Shown here in pieces: positions 37,749-47,503 of a DNA stretch of 64,000 nt; position 1 is the first letter of the stretch, and each line of letters begins with the position of its first letter. The translations under genes were made by a program, and so were the position numbers. Source of the stretch: Alistipes sp. CHKCI003. Its GTDB lineage: Bacteria; Bacteroidota; Bacteroidia; Bacteroidales; Rikenellaceae. The stretch covers positions 1 through 64,000 of the forward strand of contig NZ_FCNT01000060.1 of assembly GCF_900021155.1 (NCBI RefSeq), written 5' to 3'. Below the pieces are notes generated by a model. That model ran no database searches. It was not told where the DNA came from and saw nothing but the letters and a program-made list of their open reading frames with translations.

Positions 37749-38798
37749 ATGTCATTGCGCACCTGCACGCTCGCCTGCCTCGCCGCACTCGGCGCCGCGA
37801 CCGCCTCCGCACAGGAGTGGATCGCAGGCATCGGTTTCCGGACCTTCTTCGACAACCGCGAATATTCGGGCATGGGCTTCGACGGCTCGAAGACCTTCTT
37901 CGCCGCCCGTCTCACGCCCGAGGCCGGTCTGCGCTGGGCGGAGTGCAACCGCCTCATGGCGGCCGTGGACCTCATGCAGGACTTCGGAGACGGTTCGACG
38001 TTTCTCACCGAAGCCAAGCCGCAGATCTGGTATCAATACGAAACGCCGCGGGTACTGGCCGCCGCAGGCATCTTCTCGCGCACGAAGCTGCGCGGAGACT
38101 ACGGCGAAGCCTTTTTCGACCGCGCCTATGCGTTCTACAACAACCGCCTGCAAGGCGTGATGGGCCAATACCGCAGCGAGGGGGGGGGCTTCGTCGAATT
38201 GGCCATCGACTGGGAGGGCATGCAGTCCGCCGAACGGCGCGAACGCTTCCGCCTCCTCTCGGCCGGCGAATTGCACGGTCACCGCTTCTACGGCGGCTAT
38301 GCGCTCTCGGTGCTCCACTTCGCCAAGACCTCCGCGCCGGCTGCGGACGAGGGGATCGTCGACCACATCCTCGTCAACCCCTACGCCGGTCTCCGTTTCA
38401 GCGCCTTCTTCGACTTCGACATCCGGCTGGGCTATCTGCAAAGCCTCCAGCGCGACCGCATCGCCGAAGGCGGCTGGGAAGCCCCGAAAGGCGGCGTGCT
38501 CGACATCCGGTTCAGCCGCTGGGGTCTCTCGCTGGGCAACATGCTCTATGCGGGCGAAAACCAGATGCCTTTCTACGACCGCTACGGCGGCGCGCTCTAC
38601 TCGGGTTGCGCCTTTTTCGGCACGCGCGACCACATCTACAACCGTACCGACCTGAGCTACGGAAACAGCTTCTTCGGCGGCACGCTGGACATCCGCGCCG
38701 GCATCCTCTTCCACTACGACGGCGTGGGGCTGGGCACGCAGCAGGTGCTCACACTGAGCGTGAAGCTGGAAAAAATCTTCGGGCGACAGGCGAAATAG
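37749..38798 (+). CDS. Predicted outer-membrane beta-barrel protein of unknown function (349 aa)
   Basis: A signal peptide (about residues 1-21, ending ATASAQ) is followed by alternating aromatic and polar strands throughout (WIAGIGFRTFFDNREYSG, FYGGYALSVLHFAK). A strand-like C-terminus, QVLTLSVKLEKIFG, closes the protein. The pattern is that of a 12-16 strand outer-membrane barrel. No catalytic motif or named family is recognised; similar unannotated proteins occur in gut Bacteroidales. It is followed by glnS 51 bases later, with its own promoter box between them, so it is probably a single-gene unit. A stretch of seven G at about 38180 lies inside the gene without shifting the frame. Confidence 0.75.
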   Translation: MSLRTCTLACLAALGAATASAQEWIAGIGFRTFFDNREYSGMGFDGSKTFFAARLTPEAGLRWAECNRLMAAVDLMQDFGDGSTFLTEAKPQIWYQYETPRVLAAAGIFSRTKLRGDYGEAFFDRAYAFYNNRLQGVMGQYRSEGGGFVELAIDWEGMQSAERRERFRLLSAGELHGHRFYGGYALSVLHFAKTSAPAADEGIVDHILVNPYAGLRFSAFFDFDIRLGYLQSLQRDRIAEGGWEAPKGGVLDIRFSRWGLSLGNMLYAGENQMPFYDRYGGALYSGCAFFGTRDHIYNRTDLSYGNSFFGGTLDIRAGILFHYDGVGLGTQQVLTLSVKLEKIFGRQAK

Positions 38799-38811
38799 CC
38801 CGCAAAAACGT

Positions 38812-38819
38812 TACCTTTG
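38812..38819 (+). promoter_or_regulatory. -7 box TACCTTTG of glnS
   Basis: It matches TAnnTTTG, 30 bases before the ATG at 38850. This argues against the upstream in-frame start that would overlap the box. Confidence 0.6.
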
Positions 38820-38849
38820 TACACTATATATAATAACACTCCCCGCACC

Positions 38850-40517
38850 ATGGCAGACGAAACCAAAGAGAAGTCGCTCAATTTCCTCGAAGAGATCATC
38901 GAAAAATCCATCGCCGAGGGCGAAACGCGCGTACAGACCCGTTTCCCGCCCGAACCCAACGGCTACCTCCACATAGGCCACGCCAAGAGTATCTGCATCA
39001 ACTTCGGACTGGCCCGAAAATACGGCGGCAAATGCAACCTCCGCTTCGACGATACGAATCCCGTGAAGGAGGACGTGGAGTACGTCGACTCGATCAAACG
39101 CGACATTCAATGGCTGGGGTTCCAATGGGCCGAGGAGCGCTACGCCTCGGACTACTTCGATCAGCTCTACGAGTGGGCCCTCGAACTGATCCGCAAGGGA
39201 TTGGCCTACGTGGACGATCAGACGCAGGAAGAGATCCGCGCGAACCGCGGCACGGTCTCCGTCGCAGGCACGCCGTCGCCGTGGCGCAACCGTTCGGTGG
39301 AGGAGAACCTCGACCTGTTCCGGCGGATGCGCGAAGGCGAGTTCGCCGACGGCGAAAAGGTGCTGCGCGCCAAGATCGACATGGCGCATCCCAACATGCT
39401 CTTCCGCGACCCGATCATGTACCGCATCCTCCACGCCGAACACCACCGCACGGGCAACAAGTGGTGCATCTATCCGATGTACGACTACGCCCACGGCCAG
39501 TGCGACTCGATCGAACGGATCACCCACTCGATCTGCACGCTCGAATTCGACGTGCACCGTCCGCTTTACGACTGGTTCATCGAGGCGCTGGGCATCTACC
39601 CGTCGCATCAGTACGAATTCGCGCGGCTCAACCTCACCTACACGATGATGTCCAAGCGCAAGCTGCTCAAACTCGTGCAGGAGGGAGCCGTGATGGGCTG
39701 GGACGATCCGCGCATGCCGACCATCTGCGCCCTGCGCCGCAAGGGTTACACGCCCGCCTCGGTGCGCAACTTCGCCGAGATGGTGGGCGTCGCCAAGCGC
39801 GACAACGTGATCGACCTCGCCAAACTCGAATACTGCGTGCGCGAAGACCTCAACCGGGTGGCCGAGCGCCGCATGGCCGTGCTCAACCCGCTCAAGGTGG
39901 TCATCACCGACTACGACGAGGGTAAGACCGAGATGTTCACGGCGATCAACAACCCCGAAGACGAATCGGCCGGCACGCGACAGGTGCCCTTCTCGCGCAC
40001 GATCTACATCGAACGCGACGATTTCATGGAGAATCCGCCCAAGAAATTTTTCCGTCTCCAGCCGGGCGGCGAGGTGCGCCTGCGCTACTCCTACCTCATC
40101 CGATGCGAGCAGGTGGTGAAGGACGCCGAGGGCAACATCATCGAACTGCGCTGCACCCACGACCCGATGTCGGGCGGCGGTTCGTCGAGCGACGGACGCC
40201 GCGTGAAGGGCGTGATCCACTGGGTGTCGGTCCCCGATGCGGTGGAAGCCGAGGTGCGGCTGTTCAACCCGCTCTTCACGAAAGAGAATCCCGACGACGC
40301 GGACGAGGGCCGGACGTGGGAAGACAACCTCAACCCCGAGTCGATGGTCCGCATCACGGGTTATCTCGAACCTTCGCTGCGAAACATTCCCGTGGGACAG
40401 GCTGTGCAATTCGAGCGCGTAGGCTACTTCTGCCCCGACACCGATTCCACGCCGGAGCATCTCGTCTTCAACCGGACGGTTACGCTCAAGGATTCGTGGG
40501 CCAAGATCAATAAGTAG
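38850..40517 (+). CDS. glnS: Glutaminyl-tRNA synthetase (555 aa)
   Basis: It charges tRNA-Gln with glutamine. The class I motifs are [16 protein letters not shown] near residue 32 (HIGH) and MMSKRKL near 266 (KMSKS-type). The catalytic domain carries the glutamine-pocket region DDTNPVKED and the GlnRS-specific [14 protein letters not shown]-like insertion near 130. Two C-terminal beta-barrels bind the anticodon. The length is normal. The ATG at 38850 gives [16 protein letters not shown]; an upstream in-frame TTG is within the promoter. A strong GC hairpin lies 31 bases after the stop. If the prophage reads TAG as glutamine, this host enzyme would be the one to charge a suppressor tRNA, which is speculation. 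Confidence 0.97.
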   Translation: MADETKEKSLNFLEEIIEKSIAEGETRVQTRFPPEPNGYLHIGHAKSICINFGLARKYGGKCNLRFDDTNPVKEDVEYVDSIKRDIQWLGFQWAEERYASDYFDQLYEWALELIRKGLAYVDDQTQEEIRANRGTVSVAGTPSPWRNRSVEENLDLFRRMREGEFADGEKVLRAKIDMAHPNMLFRDPIMYRILHAEHHRTGNKWCIYPMYDYAHGQCDSIERITHSICTLEFDVHRPLYDWFIEALGIYPSHQYEFARLNLTYTMMSKRKLLKLVQEGAVMGWDDPRMPTICALRRKGYTPASVRNFAEMVGVAKRDNVIDLAKLEYCVREDLNRVAERRMAVLNPLKVVITDYDEGKTEMFTAINNPEDESAGTRQVPFSRTIYIERDDFMENPPKKFFRLQPGGEVRLRYSYLIRCEQVVKDAEGNIIELRCTHDPMSGGGSSSDGRRVKGVIHWVSVPDAVEAEVRLFNPLFTKENPDDADEGRTWEDNLNPESMVRITGYLEPSLRNIPVGQAVQFERVGYFCPDTDSTPEHLVFNRTVTLKDSWAKINK

Positions 40518-40548
40518 ACAGTCGATTTATCCAAATTGCAGCACAGCA

Positions 40549-40575
40549 GCAGGCCGGCTCTCGGAGCCGGCCTGC
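40549..40575 (+). terminator. glnS terminator
   Basis: GCAGGCCGGCTC pairs perfectly with GAGCCGGCCTGC around a TCG loop, followed by TTCGTTCGG. The T run is weak but the stem is very strong. Confidence 0.75.
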
Positions 40576-41081
40576 TTCGTTCGGCGAAAACGGCTTGCAC
40601 GATACCGACCTCACGAATGCCGCCGCAGTGCCCCGTGCCGATCCGTTTCGCCCGGCGGAAACGGCTTGCGGAAAGAGCGGATGCACAGTCCCGCCCCGCA
40701 CGAACCGATACGATCCGGCCAGCCGCCCCTTTCATCCGGCCGGAACGTGCGGGCAGAGGAGCGAATAGGCGGCAACGCTTCGGCGACGCAGGCGGTTTTC
40801 CGCCGCACCACGCAGTACACGGTTCATCGCCGTCGCTCCGACCGCCGCTACCGAAACCGCCGCTGACGCCGCAGCGGAAAATCCGTTCGGCGCGAAACCG
40901 TTCCCTCCGGCCGGACTCCCGCCGGACCGACGACGCGGAATACGGGGATCGGCGCGGCGACGGACCGCGCACGAAACGTGCGCCGGCGTCGAAACCGGCG
41001 AACGCCGTCTTCGAATGTTCGGTAAAAATACAAATTCCCCATGTTCGACCGCCTCATTTAATCAATTTTTCGATCATTTTC
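40576..41081. other. GC-rich spacer before fbp
   Basis: I see no convincing gene in about 500 bases. The last 60 bases turn AT-rich and lead into the fbp promoter. Confidence 0.5.
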
Positions 41082-41114
41082 TTTGGATTATTTAATTTTA
41101 TTATCTTAAATTTG
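41082..41114 (+). promoter_or_regulatory. fbp promoter
   Basis: TTTG (41082-41085) and TAAATTTG (41107-41114) are separated by 21 bases, the best match to the Bacteroidota consensus in the window. The ATG follows 29 bases later. Confidence 0.75.
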
Positions 41115-41143
41115 TATTTAATAACGAACAGAAATAAATTTTT

Positions 41144-42157
41144 ATGAATAAGGTTACGACATTAAACCAATTCATCATCGAACAGCAAGCCGAGTTCCCG
41201 AGTGCGACCGGGGGATTCTCGCGGCTGCTGCACCACATCGGCATCGCGGCCAAGAAAGTCAACCGCGAAGTCAACAAGGCCGGACTGGTGGACATTCTGG
41301 GACAGGCCGGCTCGGAAAACGTGCAGGGCGAGGAGCAGCAGAAGCTCGACGTTTATGCCAACGAAACCTTTCTCGAAGAGCTGAAAGCCAGCGGCGAGTG
41401 CTGCGGCGTGGCTTCCGAGGAGAACGAGGACATCGTCATTTTCAACGAAGGTCTCTGCAAGAACGCCCGCTATATCGTCTGCATGGACCCGCTCGACGGT
41501 TCGTCGAACATCGACGTGAATGTCTCGGTCGGCACCATCTTCTCGATCTACAAGCGGCTTTCGCCCGAAGGCAGCCCGGCGGAAAAAACGGACTTTCTGC
41601 AACCCGGCTCGGCGCTGCTGGCTGCGGGATACGTAATCTACGGTTCGTCGACGATGCTGGTCTATACGTCGGGCAACGGCGTCAACGGCTTCACGCTCGA
41701 CCCCTCGATCGGCGAGTTCTGCCTTTCGCATGCGGATGTGAAGATCCCGGTCAGCGGCAAGATCTATTCGATCAACGAGGGCAACTACGAGAAGTTCCCC
41801 GTGGGAGTGAAAAAGTACATCAAATATTGTCAGGAAAAGGACACGCGGCACGGCCGTCCCTACACCTCGCGCTACATCGGATCGCTGGTGGCCGATTTCC
41901 ACCGCAACATGCTCAAGGGCGGCATCTACATCTATCCCGAAACCGACAGCCATCCCCACGGCAAACTGCGCTTGCAGTACGAGTGCAATCCGGTGGCTTT
42001 CATCGTCGAACAGGCCGGGGGCACAGCCACGGACGGCGGCAAGCGCATCCTCGACATCGAGCCGCAGGACGTGCACGAGCGCACGCCCCTTTACGTCGGC
42101 TCGCGGAACATGGTCGGCAAAGTAACCGAATTCCTCCGTTTCTTCGACAACGTCTGA
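41144..42157 (+). CDS. fbp: Class I fructose-1,6-bisphosphatase (337 aa)
   Basis: It removes the 1-phosphate from fructose-1,6-bisphosphate in gluconeogenesis. Metal and phosphate motifs are ASEENED near residue 90, [20 protein letters not shown] near 114 (metal-binding Asp and Glu residues), the ribose/phosphate region [16 protein letters not shown] near 244, and [20 protein letters not shown] near 276. The length is typical of class I enzymes. It has its own promoter and terminator, so it is a single-gene unit. Confidence 0.96.
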   Translation: MNKVTTLNQFIIEQQAEFPSATGGFSRLLHHIGIAAKKVNREVNKAGLVDILGQAGSENVQGEEQQKLDVYANETFLEELKASGECCGVASEENEDIVIFNEGLCKNARYIVCMDPLDGSSNIDVNVSVGTIFSIYKRLSPEGSPAEKTDFLQPGSALLAAGYVIYGSSTMLVYTSGNGVNGFTLDPSIGEFCLSHADVKIPVSGKIYSINEGNYEKFPVGVKKYIKYCQEKDTRHGRPYTSRYIGSLVADFHRNMLKGGIYIYPETDSHPHGKLRLQYECNPVAFIVEQAGGTATDGGKRILDIEPQDVHERTPLYVGSRNMVGKVTEFLRFFDNV

Positions 42158-42179
42158 ACCGTAGGGGCAAATATCGCAG

Positions 42180-42213
42180 AGAGGGTGTACGTCCGAACCG
42201 GCCGACACCCTCT
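42180..42213 (+). terminator. fbp terminator
   Basis: AGAGGGTGT pairs with ACACCCTCT around a 16-base loop, followed by TGTTTC. It lies 22 bases past the stop. Confidence 0.7.
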
Positions 42214-42274
42214 TGTTTCGCAGCCTAAACGTATTCTCCCGCAAACGGGCAACATGCGGAACGGTCCGTTCGTT

Positions 42275-43044
42275 TCATCCGTTTTCCGCCGCCAAGAGGA
42301 AAACGATCTCCCGGCGGTCGAACCGGTCGCACACCTCCTGCTCGTGTTCGAAACCGAAAAACACCGCCGCACTCACGACGTGACCGGCGAACGAAGCGAA
42401 AGAGGTCAGACAGAACGGCACCTGCCGGCGGATGAGTAGTGCGGAATCCCCCTGCGGACATCCGCGATCAGCAACTCCTGCGGACCCGATCCGTGAAACG
42501 CGAACGTAAACTCCCAGCGGGGCTGCTGCTGGAGCAGCTCCACACTTTTCAGGTCGCTGTCGGCCGCGATCCGGTAGTCGGAAACACAAGAGGACGGATA
42601 ATCCCTCGGGATGCCTTTCAGAATGATGTCGTCCAGCTGGTCGTGCGGAAAATTCCCGTTCCCGTCGAAGGTCAGCAGACAGTACGGTTCGGATTCGTCC
42701 GCTCTGCGACGACGCATCTCATAGCCCGCGCCGAATGGCCGTTCGTAGAGTATGTATCCCGCCTCCGGATCGCGGGCCCGGACCATAGGGCACAAAGCCC
42801 CCGATCCGTTCGAGAAGCCGCCACCTGTCAAGCGGAAGCAGTTCGATGGCGCACACCCCGGGCGGACCGGACGGTCCCGCCTGCTGCAACGCCCGCGGCG
42901 CCCCCAGCGCATCGGCGAGTTTGGCAATAAAAGCATCCGTCGGATTGTCGAGCATGCGGTATAAGTACTCTCTGCTGATTCCGGGTCGTTCGGCAAGCAT
43001 CACTTTTGTGATTTTCCGGTTTTCAAAAAACGATCAATGTTCAT
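42275..43044 (-). pseudogene. Decayed XRE-type HTH gene with several frameshifts
   Basis: The start MNIDRFLK at 43044 continues in another frame as NRKITKVMLAERPGISREYLY, then RMLDNPTDAFIAKLADALGAP. This is a clear XRE helix-turn-helix once one A is restored in an A run near 43019. A second shift near 42790 leads into ILYERPFGAGYEMRRRRADE, and a third near 42430 into a short hydrophobic end. The C-terminal part belongs to no family I recognise. The gene seems dead, unless these are sequencing errors. It is unusually lower in GC upstream. Confidence 0.55.
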
Positions 43045-43246
43045 TCTTCATGATTTTTTTCTTCCCGAAGGCAAAATATGAATTCGTAATTTACAAATTT
43101 CACAGCACGAGTTTACACAAAAACCCATCATACGCACACCCGGCGCTGAGAAAACCGCGCGGCCGAAGCATCGGCAGCCCCCACCGGCCGGCAGGACCGC
43201 AACCGACGCTGCCGCAAACGAAAAGCCGGCCCACAGGCCGGCTCCC

Positions 43247-44116
43247 TCATTCCACAGGCAGAAAAATCTCCGTTTTCAGTTTTTCGGGCGGCACTCTGCC
43301 GGGCCGGTTGAGGTATTTCTCGAAGCACGGCGCATCCCGAAGCGTGCATCCGCTCCGCGGCAGCCACTCGCCCCATATGCGGCGATAAGCCCGCCCCAGA
43401 CCGGTATAGGGGCCCGTATACCGGAAGACGGCATAACGGCCGCCGCCGATGGTTTTCACGCCGATCCCGGCCTCGGGCACAGGGCCTTTGGGCAGCACGA
43501 GGCACACGTCGCAGCGCAAATGCTCCGCAGCCGAAATATCAGGATCGTTGTGGTAGACGACGATGTGTTCGATGCCCGCCGAAAAGAGTTTGCGCGACTT
43601 CACCCATTCCCACAGACGGAGGAAACAAGCGCCGTAATCGACCGAGCCGTAGCTGCCCTGCGCACGCACATAGGCAGCGTTTTTTTCGGGGACTTCGAGG
43701 ATTTTCGGCTTCGAGAGCCGTCCGAGCGCCTCTTCGGGCTCCACTTTTTTTTCGATCATAGACGGAAGAGTTTTATGTGTTTTGAATGTTCGGGGCGATA
43801 CTCCGAACGACTTCCGGAAGGCTTTCGACAGCGACGACGGGGCGTCGTACCCCACCCTGTACGCAATCTCCGACACGCTGAGTTCCGTGTAGCGGAGCAT
43901 CCGCGCAGCCGCCTCCAGTCGGGTCCGCACGATGAACTCGCCGACGGGTTCGCCGAGACGGGCCGTCAGGATCCGGTGGAAGTGATAGGGCGAAAAGGCC
44001 GAAATACCGGCAAGCGTCTTCAGGTCGATCTTCTCGGCCAGATGCTGCCGGATCCATTCGACGGCTCTCGTGATCCGTCGCTCGTAATCGTCCGTTGTCG
44101 TCGGTTTGTTTTTCAT
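43247..44116 (-). CDS. AraC-family regulator with GyrI-like ligand domain (289 aa)
   Basis: The N-terminal AraC DNA-binding domain (about residues 10-110) has two helix-turn-helix units: LKTLAGISAFSPYHFHRIL and VSEIAYRVGYDAPSSLSKAF, followed by FGVSPRTFK. The C-terminal domain (about 130-289) is GyrI-like, of the type that binds small hydrophobic or cationic compounds (KILEVPEKNAAYVRAQGSY, GGGRYAVFRYTGPY). This Rob/SoxS-like plan often controls efflux or stress genes. The -7 box ends only seven bases before the ATG at 44116, so the mRNA probably has almost no leader. Neighbours are on other units, so the target is unknown. Confidence 0.88.
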   Translation of the reverse strand: MKNKPTTTDDYERRITRAVEWIRQHLAEKIDLKTLAGISAFSPYHFHRILTARLGEPVGEFIVRTRLEAAARMLRYTELSVSEIAYRVGYDAPSSLSKAFRKSFGVSPRTFKTHKTLPSMIEKKVEPEEALGRLSKPKILEVPEKNAAYVRAQGSYGSVDYGACFLRLWEWVKSRKLFSAGIEHIVVYHNDPDISAAEHLRCDVCLVLPKGPVPEAGIGVKTIGGGRYAVFRYTGPYTGLGRAYRRIWGEWLPRSGCTLRDAPCFEKYLNRPGRVPPEKLKTEIFLPVE

Positions 44117-44123
44117 CCCGCAG

Positions 44124-44131
44124 CAAAGATA
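44124..44131 (-). promoter_or_regulatory. -7 box TATCTTTG very close to the AraC-family start
   Basis: It matches TAnnTTTG on the minus strand. Only seven bases separate it from the ATG, compared with 20-30 for neighbouring genes, which suggests a leaderless transcript. Confidence 0.55.
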
Positions 44132-44188
44132 GCGGTTTGCGGATGCATGCACTTGTCCCGTTTTGCGGATTCCGTCCGGCGCGCGCAA

Positions 44189-45199
44189 TCACATGAGACG
44201 GCCGAACCGCTTGCGGCCGAAGAAATAACGGACCACGATCGAAAACCGGTAGACCGTGCGGGTCGCTTCGGCACGGCGCGAGCGGCGGATCCGCCTCCGC
44301 TGCGCGGGCAGGCGGTCGTGCCGGCGCAGGAAGTCGCGCCATGCCCGCCCCACGGCCATGAAATTCGCGGTCTGTCCCTTGATGAGGTAGGAGACGGCCG
44401 CGACGAAATCGAGCGGCGGACGCAACACGGCGACCGCCGCACGCTGCACGGGCGGCGCGCATTTGAAGAGCATGACCAGATTGTTCCGGTGGTTGTAAAA
44501 CACTTTCGCCGGGGATTCCGCCGCCAACGTACCTCCGCCGAGGTGGTAGACGCAGCTTTGCGGCACGATCCTCACCCTGTACCCCGCCAACTGCATCCGC
44601 CAGCAGAGGTCGATCTCCTCCATGTGGGCGAAAAACGAGGCATCGAAGCCGCCCAGCTGCCGGAACACGTCGCGGCGGCAGCAGAACGCCGCACCGCTCA
44701 CCCAGAAGACATCCCGCTCGTCGTCGTACTGTCCCTCGTCGCGCTCCACGCACTTCAGGATACGGCCCCGACAGAACGGATAGCCCAGAAAGTCGATATA
44801 ACCGCCGGCGGCACCGGCGTATTCGAACCGCTCGCGCCGCTCGCACGAACGAAGCTTGGGTGCTGCGGCGGCCACGTCGGGATGTTCGTCGAGCACGCGC
44901 AGGATCGGTTCGAGCCAGCCGCGGGGCGTTTCGACATCGGAGTTGAGCAGGATGCAGTAGTCGGCCTCGATCTCGTCGATCGCCCGGTTATACCCTTCGG
45001 CGAAGCCGTAGTTGCGGTCGAGCGACACCACGCGGACCGCAGGGAACTCGCGCCGGAGCAGCGCCACCGAGCCGTCCGTCGAACCGTTGTCGGCGACAGT
45101 AACCCCCACCCCCTCGGGAGCGGCGGCCACGACACCCGGCAGAAACCTCCGCAGGTGTTTCTCCCCGTTCCAATTGAGTATGACGATTTCGGCGGACAT
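44189..45199 (-). CDS. Family 2 glycosyltransferase (336 aa)
   Basis: The GT-A fold is clear: IVILNWNGEKHLRRFLPG at the start, VADNGSTDGSVALL near residue 36, ILLNSDVETPRGW near 84 as the metal-binding region, and SFFAHMEEIDLCWRMQLAGY near 185. The C-terminal third is basic and may lie on the membrane. It transfers a sugar from an NDP-sugar, probably to an envelope glycan. It starts at the ATG at 45199, which overlaps the acyltransferase stop as TGATG. It is the last gene of a five-gene operon and probably works on the same lipid or glycan pathway. Confidence 0.88.
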   Translation of the reverse strand: MSAEIVILNWNGEKHLRRFLPGVVAAAPEGVGVTVADNGSTDGSVALLRREFPAVRVVSLDRNYGFAEGYNRAIDEIEADYCILLNSDVETPRGWLEPILRVLDEHPDVAAAAPKLRSCERRERFEYAGAAGGYIDFLGYPFCRGRILKCVERDEGQYDDERDVFWVSGAAFCCRRDVFRQLGGFDASFFAHMEEIDLCWRMQLAGYRVRIVPQSCVYHLGGGTLAAESPAKVFYNHRNNLVMLFKCAPPVQRAAVAVLRPPLDFVAAVSYLIKGQTANFMAVGRAWRDFLRRHDRLPAQRRRIRRSRRAEATRTVYRFSIVVRYFFGRKRFGRLM

Positions 45200-46080
45200 C
45201 AGCGTTTGTGCTTCCAGCGGCGGTGCGACCACATCCACAGCTCGGGACGGTTGCGGATCATCGCCTCCAGACGACGAACGTAACGCTCCGTGATTTCGTA
45301 CTCGGCGACCTGTTCCGTTCCGTCGTAAATCTGCTCGAAAGTCATTTCGTAAGATCCGCGGCGGATGCGGTCCACACGGGCGAAGTAGACGGGCAGTCCG
45401 CATTTGACGGCCAGTTTCTCGCCCCCGTCGAAAAAGAGCGTATCCTGATCGAGGAAACGGAACCAATGGCTGTCGGGCCGCCGCGGCGGATTCTGGTCGG
45501 CGATCAGTCCGATCGCTATGTTCTTGCCGTCGATGCCCTGCTCGCGGTGGCGGAGGTAGAACCGCAGGCAATCGTTCATGGCCACGGTCATCGTATTGTG
45601 CCGGCGGCGGAGCCGCTGATAGAGCTCCTCCATCACTGCGCTCCGCAGCGGGTGGTAGACCGCCACGATCACCTGCGTGGGATCGCACAGGCCCCAGAAC
45701 GAACCGTATTCCCAACAGCCGAAATGCGCCATCATGGCGATCCAGTCGCGGCCTGCGGTGGCGGCGCTCTGCTCGGCGGCATTGGGGAAGCGGATCATCT
45801 CCTGCGCGCGGGCCCGCGCGAGGCTCACCGTGTCGACGAAAATTTCCGAAAGCGTGCGGTAGAATCTGCGCCGGATGCGGAGCAGTTCCAGCCGGCTCTT
45901 CTCGGGGAACGAATTCCGCAAATTCTCCTTCACGACCCTCATGCGGTAGCGCAGACAGTAGTAGAGCACGAAAAAAACGATATTCTCGACGACATAGTAG
46001 CGGAACCAGTAGGGCAGCGCCGCGAAACCGCGGCACAGGGCCCACAGCACCTCGACCTGCAACCGCCGGACGAAGGTCAT
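45199..46080 (-). CDS. Lipid A biosynthesis acyltransferase, LpxL/HtrB family (293 aa)
   Basis: It adds a secondary acyl chain to lipid A or a related lipid at the inner membrane. An N-terminal membrane-associated helix (VVENIVFFVLYYCLRYR) is followed by the HX4E catalytic motif in AHFGCWE near residue 122. The typical IGLIADQNPP region lies near 200. The length is normal. The start MTFVRRLQVEVLW at 46080 is seven bases after the DUF389 stop; upstream in-frame codons are in the DUF389 gene. The glycosyltransferase overlaps its stop by one base. Confidence 0.88.
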   Translation of the reverse strand: MTFVRRLQVEVLWALCRGFAALPYWFRYYVVENIVFFVLYYCLRYRMRVVKENLRNSFPEKSRLELLRIRRRFYRTLSEIFVDTVSLARARAQEMIRFPNAAEQSAATAGRDWIAMMAHFGCWEYGSFWGLCDPTQVIVAVYHPLRSAVMEELYQRLRRRHNTMTVAMNDCLRFYLRHREQGIDGKNIAIGLIADQNPPRRPDSHWFRFLDQDTLFFDGGEKLAVKCGLPVYFARVDRIRRGSYEMTFEQIYDGTEQVAEYEITERYVRRLEAMIRNRPELWMWSHRRWKHKR

Positions 46081-46087
46081 CTTCACG

Positions 46088-47503
46088 CTACTCCTCATCG
46101 GCGGGCGTCTCGATATAAAGTTTGACATCGGCGATCTTCGTCCGCACGCGCAACCACTGCCGGAGCGTCTCGGCGTCGATCGCCGTCTCGGCATCGCGGG
46201 GCGTTACGAGGCAAAGCAACAGCGTATCCCGCGAACGTCCCTTCATGTCGAAGCGGATGCCTTTCGTGAGGGCGATCGTCCCCACCGAGGGCATCAGCAC
46301 GCCCAACTCCTGCGAAATGCCGTCCACACCGACGTCGACCACGCGATAGCGGCTCATGAGCGCCTGCAACTCGGCGATCCGGCGGTTCTTCTCGTCGAGC
46401 AGATCGGCATAGTTCTTCTGGAGCGTCTCCAGATCGAGCTTGTCCGTCGCGGCACCCTGACGCACCACGAGCTCCGTATCCTTCAATCCGAAGCGGATCA
46501 ACTGCGCCCGGGCATTCTCGATGATCTCTTCGGCGAGAGGTTCGCCCAGCAGCACCACCTCGATCCGCGAGGGATTCTTGCCCTGCGCATAGCTCTTCTC
46601 ACACTCGATCACGCGCGTATGCGGGAACTCGAAGACCTGCGACACGTATTTGTCGGCCGTCGCTTCGAAGAGCGAAACGCGCACCATGTGGAATCCGATG
46701 ACGACGCTCGGGATGAACGTTACGAGCGTGATGAGCAGCATCGTGCGCCGCACGTTCCGCTCCTTGACCGGATCGAGGAACGCTTTCTTCTCGTATTTGA
46801 GAAAACGCACCATCAGGTAGGTGGCCAGCGCGATGAACACCGAATTGATGAAAAAGAGGTAGAACGCCCCGAGGAAATAGCGGAACTGCCCCGTGGCCAG
46901 TCCGTAGCCGGCCGTACAGAGAGGCGGGATGAGCGCCGTGGCTATCGCCACGCCCGGAATCACGGTCGAGGTGCGATCCCGGCGCGACTGCGCCACGATC
47001 CCCGCCAGACCGCCGAAGAGGGCGATCAGCACGTCGTAGGTCGTGGGCACGGTCCGCGCCAGCAGCTCGCTCCGGGCATCGCCGAGCGGCGAGATGAAAA
47101 AATAGACCGTGGAGGTGATGATCGCCACGATGAACATCAGCGTGAAGTTGCGGAGCGACTTTTTCAACAGGTCGAAGTCGTTGATGCCCAACGACAGCCC
47201 CACGCCCATGATCGGACCCATGATCGGCGAAATGAGCATGGCGCCGATGATCACCGCGGCCGAATTGACGTTCAGCCCCAGCGAGGCGATCATCGTGGCG
47301 AAGATCAGTACCCAAAGGTTGACGCCGCGGAACACGACGCCCTTTTCGACCGTGGCGACCACTTCGTCGCGCTGGGCCTTGTCCTCCTCGAGACTGAAAC
47401 GGCCGCTCATGAACTCCTTGAGGTCCTCGAACCACGCGGAGAACGAATTTTTCACTTTCTTCGTATCCGAATTGTTTTCCATGCTTCGTTTACTCTTCTT
47501 CAT
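46088..47503 (-). CDS. DUF389 membrane protein (471 aa)
   Basis: The DUF389 core at about 65-240 shows the family signature MIASLGLNVNSAAVIIGAML, then ISPIMGPIMG and further helices (IIPGVAIATALIPPLCTAGYG). About six transmembrane segments are likely. The soluble C-terminal part (about 270-471) is charged and may be coiled coil near 375 (QKNYADLLDEKNRRIAEL). The biochemical role of the family is unknown. The start at 47503 overlaps the rsmI end by 14 bases; a second ATG at 47482 is possible. It sits between a rRNA methylase and a lipid A acyltransferase in one operon. Confidence 0.85.
   Translation of the reverse strand: MKKSKRSMENNSDTKKVKNSFSAWFEDLKEFMSGRFSLEEDKAQRDEVVATVEKGVVFRGVNLWVLIFATMIASLGLNVNSAAVIIGAMLISPIMGPIMGVGLSLGINDFDLLKKSLRNFTLMFIVAIITSTVYFFISPLGDARSELLARTVPTTYDVLIALFGGLAGIVAQSRRDRTSTVIPGVAIATALIPPLCTAGYGLATGQFRYFLGAFYLFFINSVFIALATYLMVRFLKYEKKAFLDPVKERNVRRTMLLITLVTFIPSVVIGFHMVRVSLFEATADKYVSQVFEFPHTRVIECEKSYAQGKNPSRIEVVLLGEPLAEEIIENARAQLIRFGLKDTELVVRQGAATDKLDLETLQKNYADLLDEKNRRIAELQALMSRYRVVDVGVDGISQELGVLMPSVGTIALTKGIRFDMKGRSRDTLLLCLVTPRDAETAIDAETLRQWLRVRTKIADVKLYIETPADEE

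Noticed and set aside
38170-38195. Phase-variable poly-G tract in the barrel gene
   Set aside because: A run of seven G is present, but the frame is intact and the tract is short; the longer G runs lie in gene-free spacers.
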